This document shows, in pieces, positions 16,804-25,672 of a DNA stretch of 64,000 nt. The stretch comes from Pseudomonadota bacterium. Its GTDB lineage: Bacteria; Pseudomonadota; Alphaproteobacteria; Rhizobiales; Beijerinckiaceae. The stretch lies in contig JAKAJL010000010.1 of the NCBI GenBank assembly GCA_021813805.1, positions 27,956 through 91,955 on the forward strand, in the 5' to 3' direction. The notes under the pieces are model-generated. The model saw nothing but the letters and a program-made list of their open reading frames with translations. It was not told the origin of the DNA and searched no databases. The position numbers and the translations under genes are program-made. Numbering within the stretch: the stretch's first letter is position 1; each line of letters begins with the position of its first letter.

Positions 16804-17391
16804 TTACGCCCGCGGCTGCAAAGAAAACACCCGCGTCTGCAGATCGAGCATTGCGGTTGCAAAACTCGTCGCATTCTCGGCGAATTCGCCCCAGACCGAG
16901 ACCGGGCTCGGCTCGCGCGCGACCAGCTTTCCGGTCATGTCGTCGGTTTCGAAGCGAAGGTCCGCCTCGAATTTCCGCGCCAGCCCCTGCATCGCCCTAT
17001 TGCTGGCGAGGCAGGACATGTAGAGCGCGTCGGCGCGGCGGTTGCGGGCGGCGCGCACGATGCGCGACATCAGTTCCGTGCCGACGCCGCGACGGCGCCA
17101 TTCCTTCTCGACGCTGAAGGCGGCTTCGACCGAGCCGCCGATGATCTTGTTGCCGACCGCCCGCAATTCGCCGGCGCCGCGCAGCATGCCATCGACATAG
17201 AATCCGTAGATCACGTCGTCGATGCCGAAGCAGCGTTCCGCATAGCGGTTGAGAAACTCATCGTTGACCGCCATGGCGAAGCGGTCGTACCGGCTTTTCG
17301 CGTCCAGGCGCAAGAGATGCTCCCGAAACGCCGCAAGATCGGCCGGCCACAATCTGCGAACCACGCCGCCATGGATCATCATCTGTTCCAT
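16804..17391 (-). CDS. GNAT family N-acetyltransferase
   Basis: A 195-residue protein with a single GNAT fold. The acetyl-CoA-binding motif A is WRRRGVGTELMSRIVRAA near residues 98-115, preceded by the beta-strand GGSVEAAFSVEKE. The acceptor is unknown. AAGGA lies upstream of the ATG at 17391; an alternative ATG is nine bases further in. The 264-base gap to mutT (17392-17655) is AT-rich near 17520-17550 and shows no gene. Confidence 0.85.
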   Translation of the reverse strand: MEQMMIHGGVVRRLWPADLAAFREHLLRLDAKSRYDRFAMAVNDEFLNRYAERCFGIDDVIYGFYVDGMLRGAGELRAVGNKIIGGSVEAAFSVEKEWRRRGVGTELMSRIVRAARNRRADALYMSCLASNRAMQGLARKFEADLRFETDDMTGKLVAREPSPVSVWGEFAENATSFATAMLDLQTRVFSLQPRA

Positions 17392-17655
17392 AGGGGTATT
17401 CCTGTCCTTTCGCGGCCTCTGGCCGCCGTTGCTCCGACCCTCGGAGCGCGTCCCTCACTTTGAGCGTTATATGTTGCATTGCAAAAGAAAGTTCAAGTCC
17501 TAACTTTAGGCATCCCTTACCACACCTTTGTTAATTATTTTATAAAACAGTGTGTTACTCGCCAGATCGCCTCCTCGAAGAACGATAGATTGGCCTGGGA
17601 ACGATGCTGCAACGCAACACATTTGAGCCCTGAAGCCTGAATGAAAGATGAACGG

Positions 17656-18057
17656 TCAGGCGAGCAGGTCGATCAGGGCGGGAATCAGCGGCGCGTCGGC
17701 CGACGGCATCGGAAGCTCGCGCAATTTATGCGGGTGAAGCCATTTCAGCGCCTGGCCCTCGCGCGCGACCACCGAGCCCTGCCAGCGGTAACAGGCGTAA
17801 AGCGGCATCAGAAGGTGGAAATCGTCATAGGCGTGGCTGGCGAAGGTGAGGGGCGCGAGGCAGGGCTCCTTGACCTCGACGCCAAGTTCCTCGCGCAATT
17901 CGCGGATCAGCGCCTGCTCCGGCCGCTCGCCGGCGTCGACCTTGCCGCCGGGGAATTCCCACAGGCCGGCGAGCTGCTTGCCCTCTGGCCTTTGCGCCAC
18001 CAGCACCCGATGGTCTGCGTCGATCAGCGCGACCGCGACGACAAGGAGAAGTCTCAT
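17656..18057 (-). CDS. mutT: 8-oxo-dGTP diphosphatase, Nudix family
   Basis: A 133-residue protein with the full Nudix box GGKVDAGERPEQALIRELREELGV (23-residue signature, near 37-60) after WEFP, the MutT pattern for sanitising 8-oxo-dGTP. The N-terminal VVAVALIDADHRVLVAQRP matches MutT rather than other Nudix enzymes. It lies behind argJ on the same strand, the argJ-mutT arrangement known in alphaproteobacteria, but separated here by a cluster of small hairpins. Confidence 0.88.
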   Translation of the reverse strand: MRLLLVVAVALIDADHRVLVAQRPEGKQLAGLWEFPGGKVDAGERPEQALIRELREELGVEVKEPCLAPLTFASHAYDDFHLLMPLYACYRWQGSVVAREGQALKWLHPHKLRELPMPSADAPLIPALIDLLA

Positions 18058-18065
18058 TTTTTGTT

Positions 18066-18189
18066 CCGCTCCCGCGGAGCGGCGCCCCTCGCATCAGCTC
18101 GGCCGCAGCCCGTTTGCAAAAACGGGCGTCTGCCGACGCCCCGTAGCCCGTCTGTGGACGGGCGTTCGCTCCTAGCCTGCTTCGCAGGC
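18066..18189. repeat. Cluster of short palindromes (REP-like) between argJ and mutT
   Basis: Four hairpins lie in 124 bases: CCGCTC/GAGCGG (18066-18082), GCCCGT/ACGGGC (18108-18127), GCCCGT/ACGGGC again (18146-18163) and GCCTGC/GCAGGC (18175-18189). The two GCCCGT units are near copies. This resembles REP/BIME elements, which can stabilise upstream mRNA 3' ends or slow readthrough. Confidence 0.55.
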
Positions 18190-18190
18190 G

Positions 18191-19435
18191 TTACGACCGG
18201 TAATCGCCGTTGATCGCGACATAGTCCTTGGTCAGGTCGCAGGTCCAGACCGTCGCCTTGCCCTTGCCGATCCCGAGATCGGCGCGAATCACGATCTTGT
18301 CCTGTTTCATCGCCGCGCTCGCCGCCGCCTCGTCGTAATCGGGATCGCGGCGGCCCTCATGCGCCACGCGGATGTCGCCGAACCAGATCGACAGCAGGTC
18401 GCGGTCGGCCTTTTCGCCGGCCTTGCCGACCGCCATCACCACCCGGCCCCAATTGGCGTCCTCGCCGGCGGCCGCCGTCTTCACCAGAGGCGAATTGGCG
18501 ATGGAAAAGGCGATTCGTTTCGCCGCCTTGTCGTTTTCGGCGCCCGTCACCCGCACCTCGATGAATTTGCGCGCGCCTTCGCCGTCGCGCGCGACCTGCT
18601 GGGCGAGATCGAGCAGGACGGCGTCGAGCTTCTCGGAAAAATCCTTCAGGGTCTTGCCGCCGGCCTTTTTCGCCTTTTTCTGGCCGCGCTGTTCGGCGGC
18701 GCCGGTGGCGAAGAGCATCAATGTGTCGGAGGTCGAGGTGTCGCTGTCCACCGTCACCGCGTTGAACGTGTCTTTGACGCCTCTTGCCAGCAGTTTCTGC
18801 AAGGCGTCGGACGAGATCGCGGCGTCGGTGAAGACATAGGCGAGCATGGTCGCCATGTCGGGCGCGATCATGCCCGCCCCCTTGGCCATGCCGTTGATCG
18901 TCACCTCCACGCCGCCGATCGTCGCCTTGGCCGTCGCGACTTTCGGGAAAGTGTCGGTGGTCATGATCGCCCGCGCCGCGTCGAGCCAGTTTTCCGCGCG
19001 GGCGTCTTTCGCCAGCCGGTCGAGCGCGCCTTCGAATTTCGAGGCGTCGAGCGGTTCGCCGATCACGCCGGTGCTGCTGAGAAAAATCTCGTCCTCGTCG
19101 GCGCCGACCGCTTTGGCCGCCAGTTCCGCCGTCCGCTCGGCGGCCTCACGCCCTGCCTTGCCGGTGAAGGCGTTGGCGTTGCCGGAATTGACCACCAGGG
19201 CGCGGGCGCGGCCGTGACGCAATTTTGCGCGGCACCAGTCCACCGGCGCGGAGGGGCATCTGGAGGTGGTGAACACCCCCGCGACGGCCGCCGGCTGGTC
19301 GAAAACGGCCAGCATGACGTCGGTGCGACCCTTGTAACGGACGCCAGCGGCCCCGGCGGCGAGGCGTACGCCCTCGATCGGCGGCAATTCGGCGAATTTT
19401 TTCGGCGCGAGAGGCGAAATTTTGGCGGCGGCCAT
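18191..19435 (-). CDS. argJ: Bifunctional glutamate N-acetyltransferase / amino-acid acetyltransferase
   Basis: A 414-residue ArgJ. The self-cleavage region [19 protein letters not shown] is present, with Thr in ATML the expected new N-terminal nucleophile of the beta chain; [10 protein letters not shown] is the oxyanion-hole region. It transfers acetyl from N-acetylornithine to glutamate in arginine synthesis and may also use acetyl-CoA. The start at 19435 is chosen because the conserved family N-terminus ([15 protein letters not shown]) begins there; an upstream ATG adds an unconserved Pro-rich extension. Confidence 0.95.
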   Translation of the reverse strand: MAAAKISPLAPKKFAELPPIEGVRLAAGAAGVRYKGRTDVMLAVFDQPAAVAGVFTTSRCPSAPVDWCRAKLRHGRARALVVNSGNANAFTGKAGREAAERTAELAAKAVGADEDEIFLSSTGVIGEPLDASKFEGALDRLAKDARAENWLDAARAIMTTDTFPKVATAKATIGGVEVTINGMAKGAGMIAPDMATMLAYVFTDAAISSDALQKLLARGVKDTFNAVTVDSDTSTSDTLMLFATGAAEQRGQKKAKKAGGKTLKDFSEKLDAVLLDLAQQVARDGEGARKFIEVRVTGAENDKAAKRIAFSIANSPLVKTAAAGEDANWGRVVMAVGKAGEKADRDLLSIWFGDIRVAHEGRRDPDYDEAAASAAMKQDKIVIRADLGIGKGKATVWTCDLTKDYVAINGDYRS

Positions 19436-19527
19436 GGGCAGAACTCTTCGATGTGGTTCGCGCGGATTAGTCTTCGGCTTGGGCGCGGGCGTCAAGGCGG
19501 TATGACGCCGCAAAGCCGACCGTCGCG

Positions 19528-19550
19528 AAAAACCCCGCCGAAGCGGGGTT
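19528..19550 (-). terminator. Rho-independent terminator after the parvulin gene
   Basis: On the minus strand AACCCCG, CTTCGG loop region and CGGGGTT form a stable hairpin followed by TTT. It lies between the PPIase stop (19570) and argJ. Confidence 0.75.
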
Positions 19551-19569
19551 CGTCGCGTCGCCGAAGCGC

Positions 19570-20442
19570 CTATTTTTTTGTCGCGTCGGGCTGGGCGGCG
19601 CCTCCGGCGGGCTCGTCCGTGCGGGTGATCTTGGCGCCCTCGCGCAGCTTCATGATCGCCTGGCTTTGGGCGCGCTGGGCGACGAAACGCTCGAGTTGGT
19701 CGCGGACCTGGCTCAGCGGGGGGAAGGGTTTCGTCCGCTTGTCCAGCACCTTGATCACATGCCAGCCGAACTGGGTCTTGACCGGCTGCGAAATCTGGCC
19801 CGGCTGAAGGGCGAAAGCGACCTCAGCGAATTCCGGCACCATGCGGTCCTTGGTGAACCAGCCGAGATCCCCGCCCTTGGACCCGGGGTCCTTGGACAAC
19901 TGGTCGGCGAGCTTGCCGAAATCCTCGCCCGCTTTCAGGCGCTTCTCGACGTCCTCCGCCTCTTTCTCGGTCGGCACCAGAATGTGCAGGGCATGGACTT
20001 CCTCTTCCGGCTTCTGCGCCTTGGCCGCTTCGTCATATGTCGCCTTGATCGCCGCATCGGTGACACTGTCCTTGGCGATCTTGCCGAGATAGCCTTCCAT
20101 CAGCAGCTTTTCGCGGTAATAGGCCATTTTCGCCGCGAAATCCGGCGTCTGGTCCATCTTGTCGGCGACCGCCTTTTCAGTGACCAGCTTGAGGTCCACG
20201 AGATAGTCCAGCAGCGCCTTGCGCCGGGCGGCGTCATTCATCTGCCGCGGCAGGGTCGAGCCGACGTCCTCCTGCGCCTGGGCGAGGTCCTGCGCCGTGA
20301 TTTTCTCGCCATTCACCGTCGCCAGCACCTGGTTCGGGTCGCCGGCGGGCGTCTGGGCCAGCGCCGGGGTCAGCGCGGCGAAAAGCGAAAAAGCGAGCGC
20401 GGCGTTGCGGACGCCGGCGAGGGGGGAATGAAAACGAGCCAT
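19570..20442 (-). CDS. Periplasmic parvulin-type peptidyl-prolyl isomerase
   Basis: A 290-residue protein. The start at 20442 gives a clean signal peptide ([12 protein letters not shown], then QTPAG). A SurA-like N-terminal helical domain is followed by the parvulin domain with [15 protein letters not shown], the loop [12 protein letters not shown] and [15 protein letters not shown], which carry the conserved His and Gly residues of the family. It probably assists folding of outer-membrane or secreted proteins. It diverges from a small membrane gene 162 bases away. Confidence 0.88.
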   Translation of the reverse strand: MARFHSPLAGVRNAALAFSLFAALTPALAQTPAGDPNQVLATVNGEKITAQDLAQAQEDVGSTLPRQMNDAARRKALLDYLVDLKLVTEKAVADKMDQTPDFAAKMAYYREKLLMEGYLGKIAKDSVTDAAIKATYDEAAKAQKPEEEVHALHILVPTEKEAEDVEKRLKAGEDFGKLADQLSKDPGSKGGDLGWFTKDRMVPEFAEVAFALQPGQISQPVKTQFGWHVIKVLDKRTKPFPPLSQVRDQLERFVAQRAQSQAIMKLREGAKITRTDEPAGGAAQPDATKK

Positions 20443-20604
20443 CGTGTTTTCTTGCTCCTTGGAGACGACGCGCCAAAAAGTGGCCGGACATCGGGCGGCG
20501 GCGGCAGGCGCGCCTTTCTGCCCCAAAAAGCCGCTGGCCACAAGCGTCCCGAGATTGCCGCCGGATGAACTCTGGTTTAGATGAATGAGGGAAAGGTCTT
20601 CACT

Positions 20605-20841
20605 ATGTCCGAGAAGAAACCCGTCAACTGGACCAATGCGCGCACATTGATCGCCCTGGCCATTCTCGTCGGCACCGAGCTCGTGGGCGCCTCTTGGGCG
20701 GCCGGCTGGGCGCTGGGCGGGCTGTTCCAGCTCGGACCCGGTTACGCCCGCGCCTTCGAACTGATCTTCATCGTCATCGGCTTCGTCGGGCTCTATTTTT
20801 TCATGCGCACGGCGGTCGCTCACGAGCCGATCCGGGGCTGA
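20605..20841 (+). CDS. Small two-helix inner-membrane protein
   Basis: A 78-residue hypothetical protein starting MSEKKPVNWT; an in-frame ATG 24 bases earlier has no ribosome site while GGGAAAGG lies before this one. Two membrane helices (TLIALAILVGTELVGASWAA and FELIFIVIGFVGLYFFM) flank a Gly-rich link. No function is recognised. It leads a same-strand run that includes a second small membrane protein, an ABC ATPase and a WD40 protein. Confidence 0.65.
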   Translation: MSEKKPVNWTNARTLIALAILVGTELVGASWAAGWALGGLFQLGPGYARAFELIFIVIGFVGLYFFMRTAVAHEPIRG

Positions 20842-20892
20842 TCCCGGCTTTCGCCGTCAAAGGCGCGTCATTCCCTTGAGGACGTGAGAATC

Positions 20893-21081
20893 ATGGCCGG
20901 CATGGAGGAACGCGAGACCGCGCGCAACGAAGCGCATGACCGCCGCCATGGTCCGGCCGCCGCGCCGGCGCGGCGCGCGGCGGGCTTTTCCCTCCTGCGG
21001 CTTTCCGCCCTCCAGCGCCTCGGGATTGTCGCCGTCGCGCTCGTCCTGTTGTGGAACGGCGTGCGCTGGGCCTTGTCATGA
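20893..21081 (+). CDS. Very small single-helix membrane protein
   Basis: A 62-residue frame (65 if the GTG at 20884, closer to GAGGA, is used). It has a charged cytosolic start (MEERETARNEAHDRRHG) and one C-terminal membrane helix (LGIVAVALVLLWNGVRWAL). Its stop overlaps the ATPase ATG (ATGA), which argues it is real and linked to that transporter ATPase. Confidence 0.5.
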   Translation: MAGMEERETARNEAHDRRHGPAAAPARRAAGFSLLRLSALQRLGIVAVALVLLWNGVRWALS

Positions 21082-21833
21082 CCGCTCCAACCAACGCGCC
21101 GCGCATCCGCGTCCACGACCTGACCCTGGGCTATGACCGCCACCCGGCGGTGCATCATCTCGACGGCGAAATCGCGCCGGGCGCGCTGCTCGCCGTCTGC
21201 GGCCCCAACGGCGCCGGCAAATCGACCCTGTTCAAGGCCCTGACGGGCAATCTGAAACCCATGGGCGGCTCGATCGACCTTGGCGGCGCCCAGCCCCGCA
21301 ACATCGGCTATCTGCCCCAGGCGGCTCAGCTTGACCTGAGCTTTCCAATCGACGTCTTCGACATGGCCGCCATGGGCCTGTGGCGGCGAATCGGCCTGTT
21401 CGGCGCCTTAAGCCGCGCCGACGAGGAAAAGGTCCACGACGCGCTCGCCGCCGTGGGCCTCGGCGGCTTCGAGCGCCGCCCGATCGGCGCCTTGTCCGGC
21501 GGCCAGACCCAGCGCCTGCTGTTCGCGCGGCTGATGCTCCAGGACGCCCCCGTCCTTCTGCTCGACGAGCCTTTCGCGGCGATCGACGAGCGCACGGTCG
21601 GCGATCTTCTCGCCCTGATCGCGCTCTGGCGCGCCGAAGGGCGAACCGTCGTCGCCGTCCTTCACGATTTCGACCTGATTCGCGCCCATTTCCCGCAGTG
21701 CCTGCTGCTGGCCCGCGAAAAGATCGCCTGGGGCCCGACCGGCGAGGCGCTTTCCGACGCAAACCTTGCCCGCGCCCGCATGATGATCGAAGCTTTCGAC
21801 GACCGGGCCGCCGCTTGCGACCGCGTCGCCTGA
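21078..21833 (+). CDS. Metal-type ABC transporter ATP-binding protein (ZnuC/MntB-like)
   Basis: A 251-residue ATPase with Walker A CGPNGAGKSTLFKAL, Q-loop near YLPQAAQLD, signature LSGGQTQRLLFARLM and Walker B VLLLDEPF followed by AIDERT, the pattern of Zn/Mn-uptake (Znu/Mnt) ATPases. YLPQ plus SFPIDVFDMAAMG is typical of that family. No permease or metal-binding lipoprotein gene is adjacent, so its membrane partner is elsewhere or is one of the small neighbours. Substrate assignment is inference from family resemblance. Confidence 0.8.
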   Translation: MTAPTNAPRIRVHDLTLGYDRHPAVHHLDGEIAPGALLAVCGPNGAGKSTLFKALTGNLKPMGGSIDLGGAQPRNIGYLPQAAQLDLSFPIDVFDMAAMGLWRRIGLFGALSRADEEKVHDALAAVGLGGFERRPIGALSGGQTQRLLFARLMLQDAPVLLLDEPFAAIDERTVGDLLALIALWRAEGRTVVAVLHDFDLIRAHFPQCLLLAREKIAWGPTGEALSDANLARARMMIEAFDDRAAACDRVA

Positions 21834-21836
21834 ACA

Positions 21837-22853
21837 ATGGATGAAACGATGGGCTTGAGTTCTCTGACCGACCGCGTGTCCCCGATCGAGGCCGGCGCCG
21901 AAATCGTCGGCGCGGCGTTTCTCGGCCGGCTGCCCGCTTTCGCACTGGCCGACGGGACCGTGATGCTGGCGGAAATCGGCGAGGAGCGCCGGATCAAGGC
22001 CCACCCGGACGGCGCCGTTCTCCTCGCCGCCTGCGACGGCAGGAGATTTTACACCGGCGGCGACGACGGCGCCGTCGCCGCGACCGGCGCCGATGGCGCA
22101 AGCGAAACCCTCGCCCGCGAAAACGGCTGGATCGACGCCCTGACCTGCCGGGCGGACGGCGCGCTCGCCTGGTCGAGCGGAAAAAATGTCCGCGCCCGCG
22201 ATTCCAGGGGCGAGATCAAGACCTTCGCCGCGCCGTCCACGGTGCGCGGCCTCGCCTTCTTTCCGAAAGGCTATCGCCTCGCCGTCGCCCATTACAACGG
22301 CGCGAGCCTATGGTTCCCCAATACCGCGGCCGAGGCGGACACGCTCGGCTGGAAAGGCTCGCATCTCGACGTCACGGTCTCGCCCGACGCCCGCTTCGTC
22401 GTCACCTCGATGCAGGAGAACGCCTTGCACGGCTGGCGGCTGTCCGACCGCAAGGACATGCGCATGACCGGCTATCCGGCCAAGACGCGGTCCTTCTCAT
22501 GGTCGCATGACGGAGTCTGGCTCGCCACATCCGGCGCCGACGGCTGCATCGTCTGGCCCTTTTCGGGAAAAGACGGGCCGATGGGCCAGCCGCCGCGCGA
22601 ATGCGGCGTTCGCCCCAATGTCGTGACCACCGCCGTGGCCTTTCATCCCCGGGCTCTTGTCGTCGCCATCGGCTATGACGACGGATGGATCCTGCTGGTG
22701 CGCCTGACCGACGGCGCGGAAATTCTCGTCCGCCGCACGGACGCGGAAGAACCGCGCGTCGCCATTTCCGCGTTGGCCTTCAACGCGGACGGCGACAGGC
22801 TGGTCTTCGGCGCCAGAAGCGGCCGCGCGGGGATTCTCGATATCCCGGCGTGA
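21837..22853 (+). CDS. WD40 repeat protein
   Basis: A 338-residue protein of repeated WD40-like beta-blades, e.g. AHPDGAVLLAACDGRRFYTGGDDG, then SPDARFVVTSMQENALHGW and SHDGVWLATSGADGCIVWPF. It probably forms a single seven-bladed propeller in the cytoplasm with no signal peptide. An alternative ATG lies at 21849. It begins three bases after the ABC ATPase stop, so the two are co-transcribed. Related proteins occur in alphaproteobacterial zinc-homeostasis neighbourhoods, but that link is from memory. Confidence 0.8.
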   Translation: MDETMGLSSLTDRVSPIEAGAEIVGAAFLGRLPAFALADGTVMLAEIGEERRIKAHPDGAVLLAACDGRRFYTGGDDGAVAATGADGASETLARENGWIDALTCRADGALAWSSGKNVRARDSRGEIKTFAAPSTVRGLAFFPKGYRLAVAHYNGASLWFPNTAAEADTLGWKGSHLDVTVSPDARFVVTSMQENALHGWRLSDRKDMRMTGYPAKTRSFSWSHDGVWLATSGADGCIVWPFSGKDGPMGQPPRECGVRPNVVTTAVAFHPRALVVAIGYDDGWILLVRLTDGAEILVRRTDAEEPRVAISALAFNADGDRLVFGARSGRAGILDIPA

Positions 22854-22982
22854 CAGCCTTTTGCACGTCCGGTTCAAGCCAGAACGAAAAAATCGGCGCC
22901 AATTTCCCTCGAACTGATTTAAGATGCTCCCCTGGCGGCGCCGCCCTCGCGCGCCCTGAAATGCCTGCCAATCGAGCCTGTC

Positions 22983-24599
22983 GTGATCGAGAGCGAAAAT
23001 CCGCCGCCAGTCCACGCCGAAGCGGCGGGCGAGCCCCCGAAGAGCCTGAAGCCGACGCCTGCGGCGCCCGCGGACCGCGCCCAGCAGGAAGTCGAAATTA
23101 AATTCGTGACCGACTCGTCCGGCCTCGCCGCGGCGCTCGGATCGGACCTTCTGCGCGTGGAAAAGCCGAGCCCGGCGCGCAAGCTCGTTTCGATCTATTT
23201 CGACACGCCGGACTGGGCGCTGAAACAGCGCAAAATGGCGCTGCGCGTGCGCCGCAATGGGCGCGCCGCGCCGATCATGACCCTGAAATGGCCGACGGAG
23301 ACGGCAGGCGACATTTTCGCACGCGGCGAGGTCGAGGTTCGCGCGCCGAAGATGGAGCCGGACCTTTCCCTGTTCGACGCCGACTTGGCCGCGAGCCTGC
23401 GCGAGATCCTCGGCGACGCGCCGCTGGAGGCGAAATTCGAGACCCATGTCAGGCGGGTCGCGCGGCTGATCGGCTATGGATCGGCGCGCATCGAGGCCGC
23501 CTTCGACGAGGGCGTCATCCATTCCGGCGCGCGCGAATTGCCATTGCGCGAGCTCGAACTGGAGCTGAAATCCGGACCCGCGCAGGATTTCTTCGACTTC
23601 GCCGGCCTTATCGCCGAGACGCTCCCCTTGCGGCTCGACAATGTCAGCAAGGCGGAGCGCGCCGCGCATTTCTGTGAAGGAACGGCGCCGAAACCGGTGA
23701 AGGCCAAGCCAGCCGATCTGCCCGCCGACGCCAATCTCGACGAGGCCACGGCAAGGATCATTCTGGGGACCATCGAGCATTTCCTGGTCAACTGGGCGTC
23801 GCTGCGCGCCAGCGACGATCCCGAGTCGATCCACCAGATGCGCGTCGCCCTGCGCCGCCTGCGCGCCGCGCTGGGCATGCTGAAAAAAGTCATACCCTGC
23901 CTGGAGTTCGAGGCCTTCCGCGAGGAGGCCAAGGCGCTCGCCAGCGCCTTCGGCCCCGCGCGCGACAGCGACGCCCTGCGCGAATTGATCGAACAGGGGC
24001 CGATGGGTCATTTCGGCGAAAGGAAGGATTTCGCCCCCCTGCTCGACGCGCTCGAAAAGCGCCGCGCCGCGGCTTACGCCGAATCGCGCGCCTTGATCGA
24101 ATCGCAACGCCCGACCCTTTTCGTCCTGCGCCTCAGCGCCTTCGTCGCGCGGCGCGGCTGGCGCAACGCCACGCCGGGCCTCGATCTCGCGACCCTGACC
24201 GAGCCGGTGGCGGTTTTCGCGGCTCAGGCGCTTGAGCGGCTGCATAAAAGGGCGCTCAAGCGCGGCAAAAAGCTCGTCACCCTGCCCGACGAGCAGCGCC
24301 ACGAGGTCCGCATCGCCTTGAAAAACCTGCGGTACGGCGGCGAGTTCTTCGCCTCCTGTTTTGCCGGCCAGCGCGACCCGGCGCCTTTTCTGCGGGCGGC
24401 GGCCGATCTTCAGGGTCTGCTCGGCGCCCACAATGACGCGGCCAGCGCCGATCATTTCCTGAGCGCCTCGCACGCCGAGGGAGCCGCCCGCGCCGCCGGA
24501 ATCGTGTCCGGCTGGTATGCCCGCGGCGCCGTCATCGCCGACAAGCGTCTCGCCAGGGAATGGAAGCGATTCAAGGCGATGCGGCCATTCTGGCGCTGA
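22983..24599 (+). CDS. CYTH and CHAD domain protein, probable inorganic triphosphatase
   Basis: A 538-residue two-domain protein. The CYTH domain covers about residues 37-235, opening with the family EVEIKF and continuing with YFDTPDWALKQRKMALRVRR and TLKW. The CHAD domain runs from about 250 to 520 with the conserved VHQMRVALRRLRA-type motif (IHQMRVALRRLRAALGMLK) and HEVRIALKNLRYGGEFF. CYTH enzymes hydrolyse triphosphate with Mg2+; CHAD binds polyphosphate. The start is a GTG at 22983, needed because no ATG precedes the EIKF motif. The first 35 residues are a Pro-rich leader. Confidence 0.88.
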   Translation: MIESENPPPVHAEAAGEPPKSLKPTPAAPADRAQQEVEIKFVTDSSGLAAALGSDLLRVEKPSPARKLVSIYFDTPDWALKQRKMALRVRRNGRAAPIMTLKWPTETAGDIFARGEVEVRAPKMEPDLSLFDADLAASLREILGDAPLEAKFETHVRRVARLIGYGSARIEAAFDEGVIHSGARELPLRELELELKSGPAQDFFDFAGLIAETLPLRLDNVSKAERAAHFCEGTAPKPVKAKPADLPADANLDEATARIILGTIEHFLVNWASLRASDDPESIHQMRVALRRLRAALGMLKKVIPCLEFEAFREEAKALASAFGPARDSDALRELIEQGPMGHFGERKDFAPLLDALEKRRAAAYAESRALIESQRPTLFVLRLSAFVARRGWRNATPGLDLATLTEPVAVFAAQALERLHKRALKRGKKLVTLPDEQRHEVRIALKNLRYGGEFFASCFAGQRDPAPFLRAAADLQGLLGAHNDAASADHFLSASHAEGAARAAGIVSGWYARGAVIADKRLAREWKRFKAMRPFWR

Positions 24600-24678
24600 T
24601 TTCCTTTCGCGCGGCCAAGGGCGCGGCTCCAACCCGCGCAAGCTTTCCCGCGGGCGCTTTCCCGCGCGAGCTTTCGGC

Positions 24679-25056
24679 TTATTCCCGTGGCGGCGGCGAG
24701 GAGGCGGCGAGGAGGTCGCGCAGGACCACGGCCTGATTATGCGCCTGGTCTTTCGCGGCATAGATCAGCGTCAGCTTTCGGCCCGCCGCGCTCCGTCGGA
24801 TTTCATCGAGAAGCGCGGACTTGGGCGCCAACTCCGCCAGATAGCGCCGCCGGAATTCTTCCCACCGGACGGGATCATGGCCGAACCAGATCCGAAGCTC
24901 CGCGCTCGGCGCCAGCTCCTTGAGCCAGAGGTCGATGGCGGCGTCCTCCTTGCGCAGCCCGCGCGGCCAAAGCCGATCGACCAGCACGCGCAGGCCGTCG
25001 TCGCCAGACGCCTTTTCGAAAGCGCGCTTGATGCGGATGTCCAGTTGTCGCGCCAT
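24679..25056 (-). CDS. DUF488 family protein
   Basis: A 125-residue protein. IRIKRAF, VLVDRLWPRGLRKEDAAIDLWLKELAPS and WFGHDPVRWEEFRRRY are the hallmarks of DUF488 (YeaO-like) proteins, of unknown function. Start 25056 is preceded by GAGGAGG. It lies 29 bases after the AhpD-like gene on the same strand, so the pair is likely an operon. Confidence 0.88.
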   Translation of the reverse strand: MARQLDIRIKRAFEKASGDDGLRVLVDRLWPRGLRKEDAAIDLWLKELAPSAELRIWFGHDPVRWEEFRRRYLAELAPKSALLDEIRRSAAGRKLTLIYAAKDQAHNQAVVLRDLLAASSPPPRE

Positions 25057-25085
25057 GGCCGCCTCCTCTCGAGCCAGCGCGGCGG

Positions 25086-25433
25086 TCAGCCGGCCTTGGT
25101 CGACTCCGTCGCCTCGACGGCGGTCAAAGCCAGGATGGAATGCGCGTAGGCGCCGCCCGCGCGCATTTCGGCGGCGACCCAGATGGCCTCCATCAGTTCT
25201 TGCGGCGTCGCGCCATGGCGCAGCGCCGCTTTGGTGTGGCCGGCGATGCAATAGGGGCATTGGGTGACATGCGCCACGGCGACCGCGATCAGCTGTTTGG
25301 TTTTAGCTGTCAGCGCGCCATCGGCGAAAACCTGACGGCTGAAGGCCTGGAAAGCTCTTTCCGTTTCGGGCGCCAGCGCCCGCCGTTTCTCGGCAAGGGC
25401 CCTTGACGGCGGCGGGAACAGGGTTTCGGACAT
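25086..25433 (-). CDS. AhpD-like carboxymuconolactone decarboxylase family protein
   Basis: A 115-residue all-helical protein with the redox pair CPYC followed by IAGHTKAALRHGAT, the AhpD-type active site (CxxC and His). Such proteins reduce peroxidatic partners or detoxify peroxides. Ribosome site AAGGAG is 6 bases before the ATG. First gene of a pair with the DUF488 gene. Confidence 0.88.
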   Translation of the reverse strand: MSETLFPPPSRALAEKRRALAPETERAFQAFSRQVFADGALTAKTKQLIAVAVAHVTQCPYCIAGHTKAALRHGATPQELMEAIWVAAEMRAGGAYAHSILALTAVEATESTKAG

Positions 25434-25672
25434 GAAAGGCTCCTTGATCGGCGCTGGCGCTGGCGGAGGCGGCGCGCGCCCGTCTTCAATTTCTTGCCGC
25501 CCGGATGCAACGTCTTACCGCGCCAAATGTTTCCCCGAAAATTCATCGCGGACTGATATCGTCGCGAGGAAGACCGGCGTGCGGAGGTGTCGGGACCGAT
25601 AGTCCGCTGTCTCGCGCCCCGAACCGGCGACTTGCCAGAATGCGCGGTCGAAGCGACGCGGGGGAAGACTCC

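Noticed and set aside
22497..24761. 754-codon minus-strand open frame
   Set aside because: Antisense to the WD40 and CYTH-CHAD genes, with no protein-like motif.
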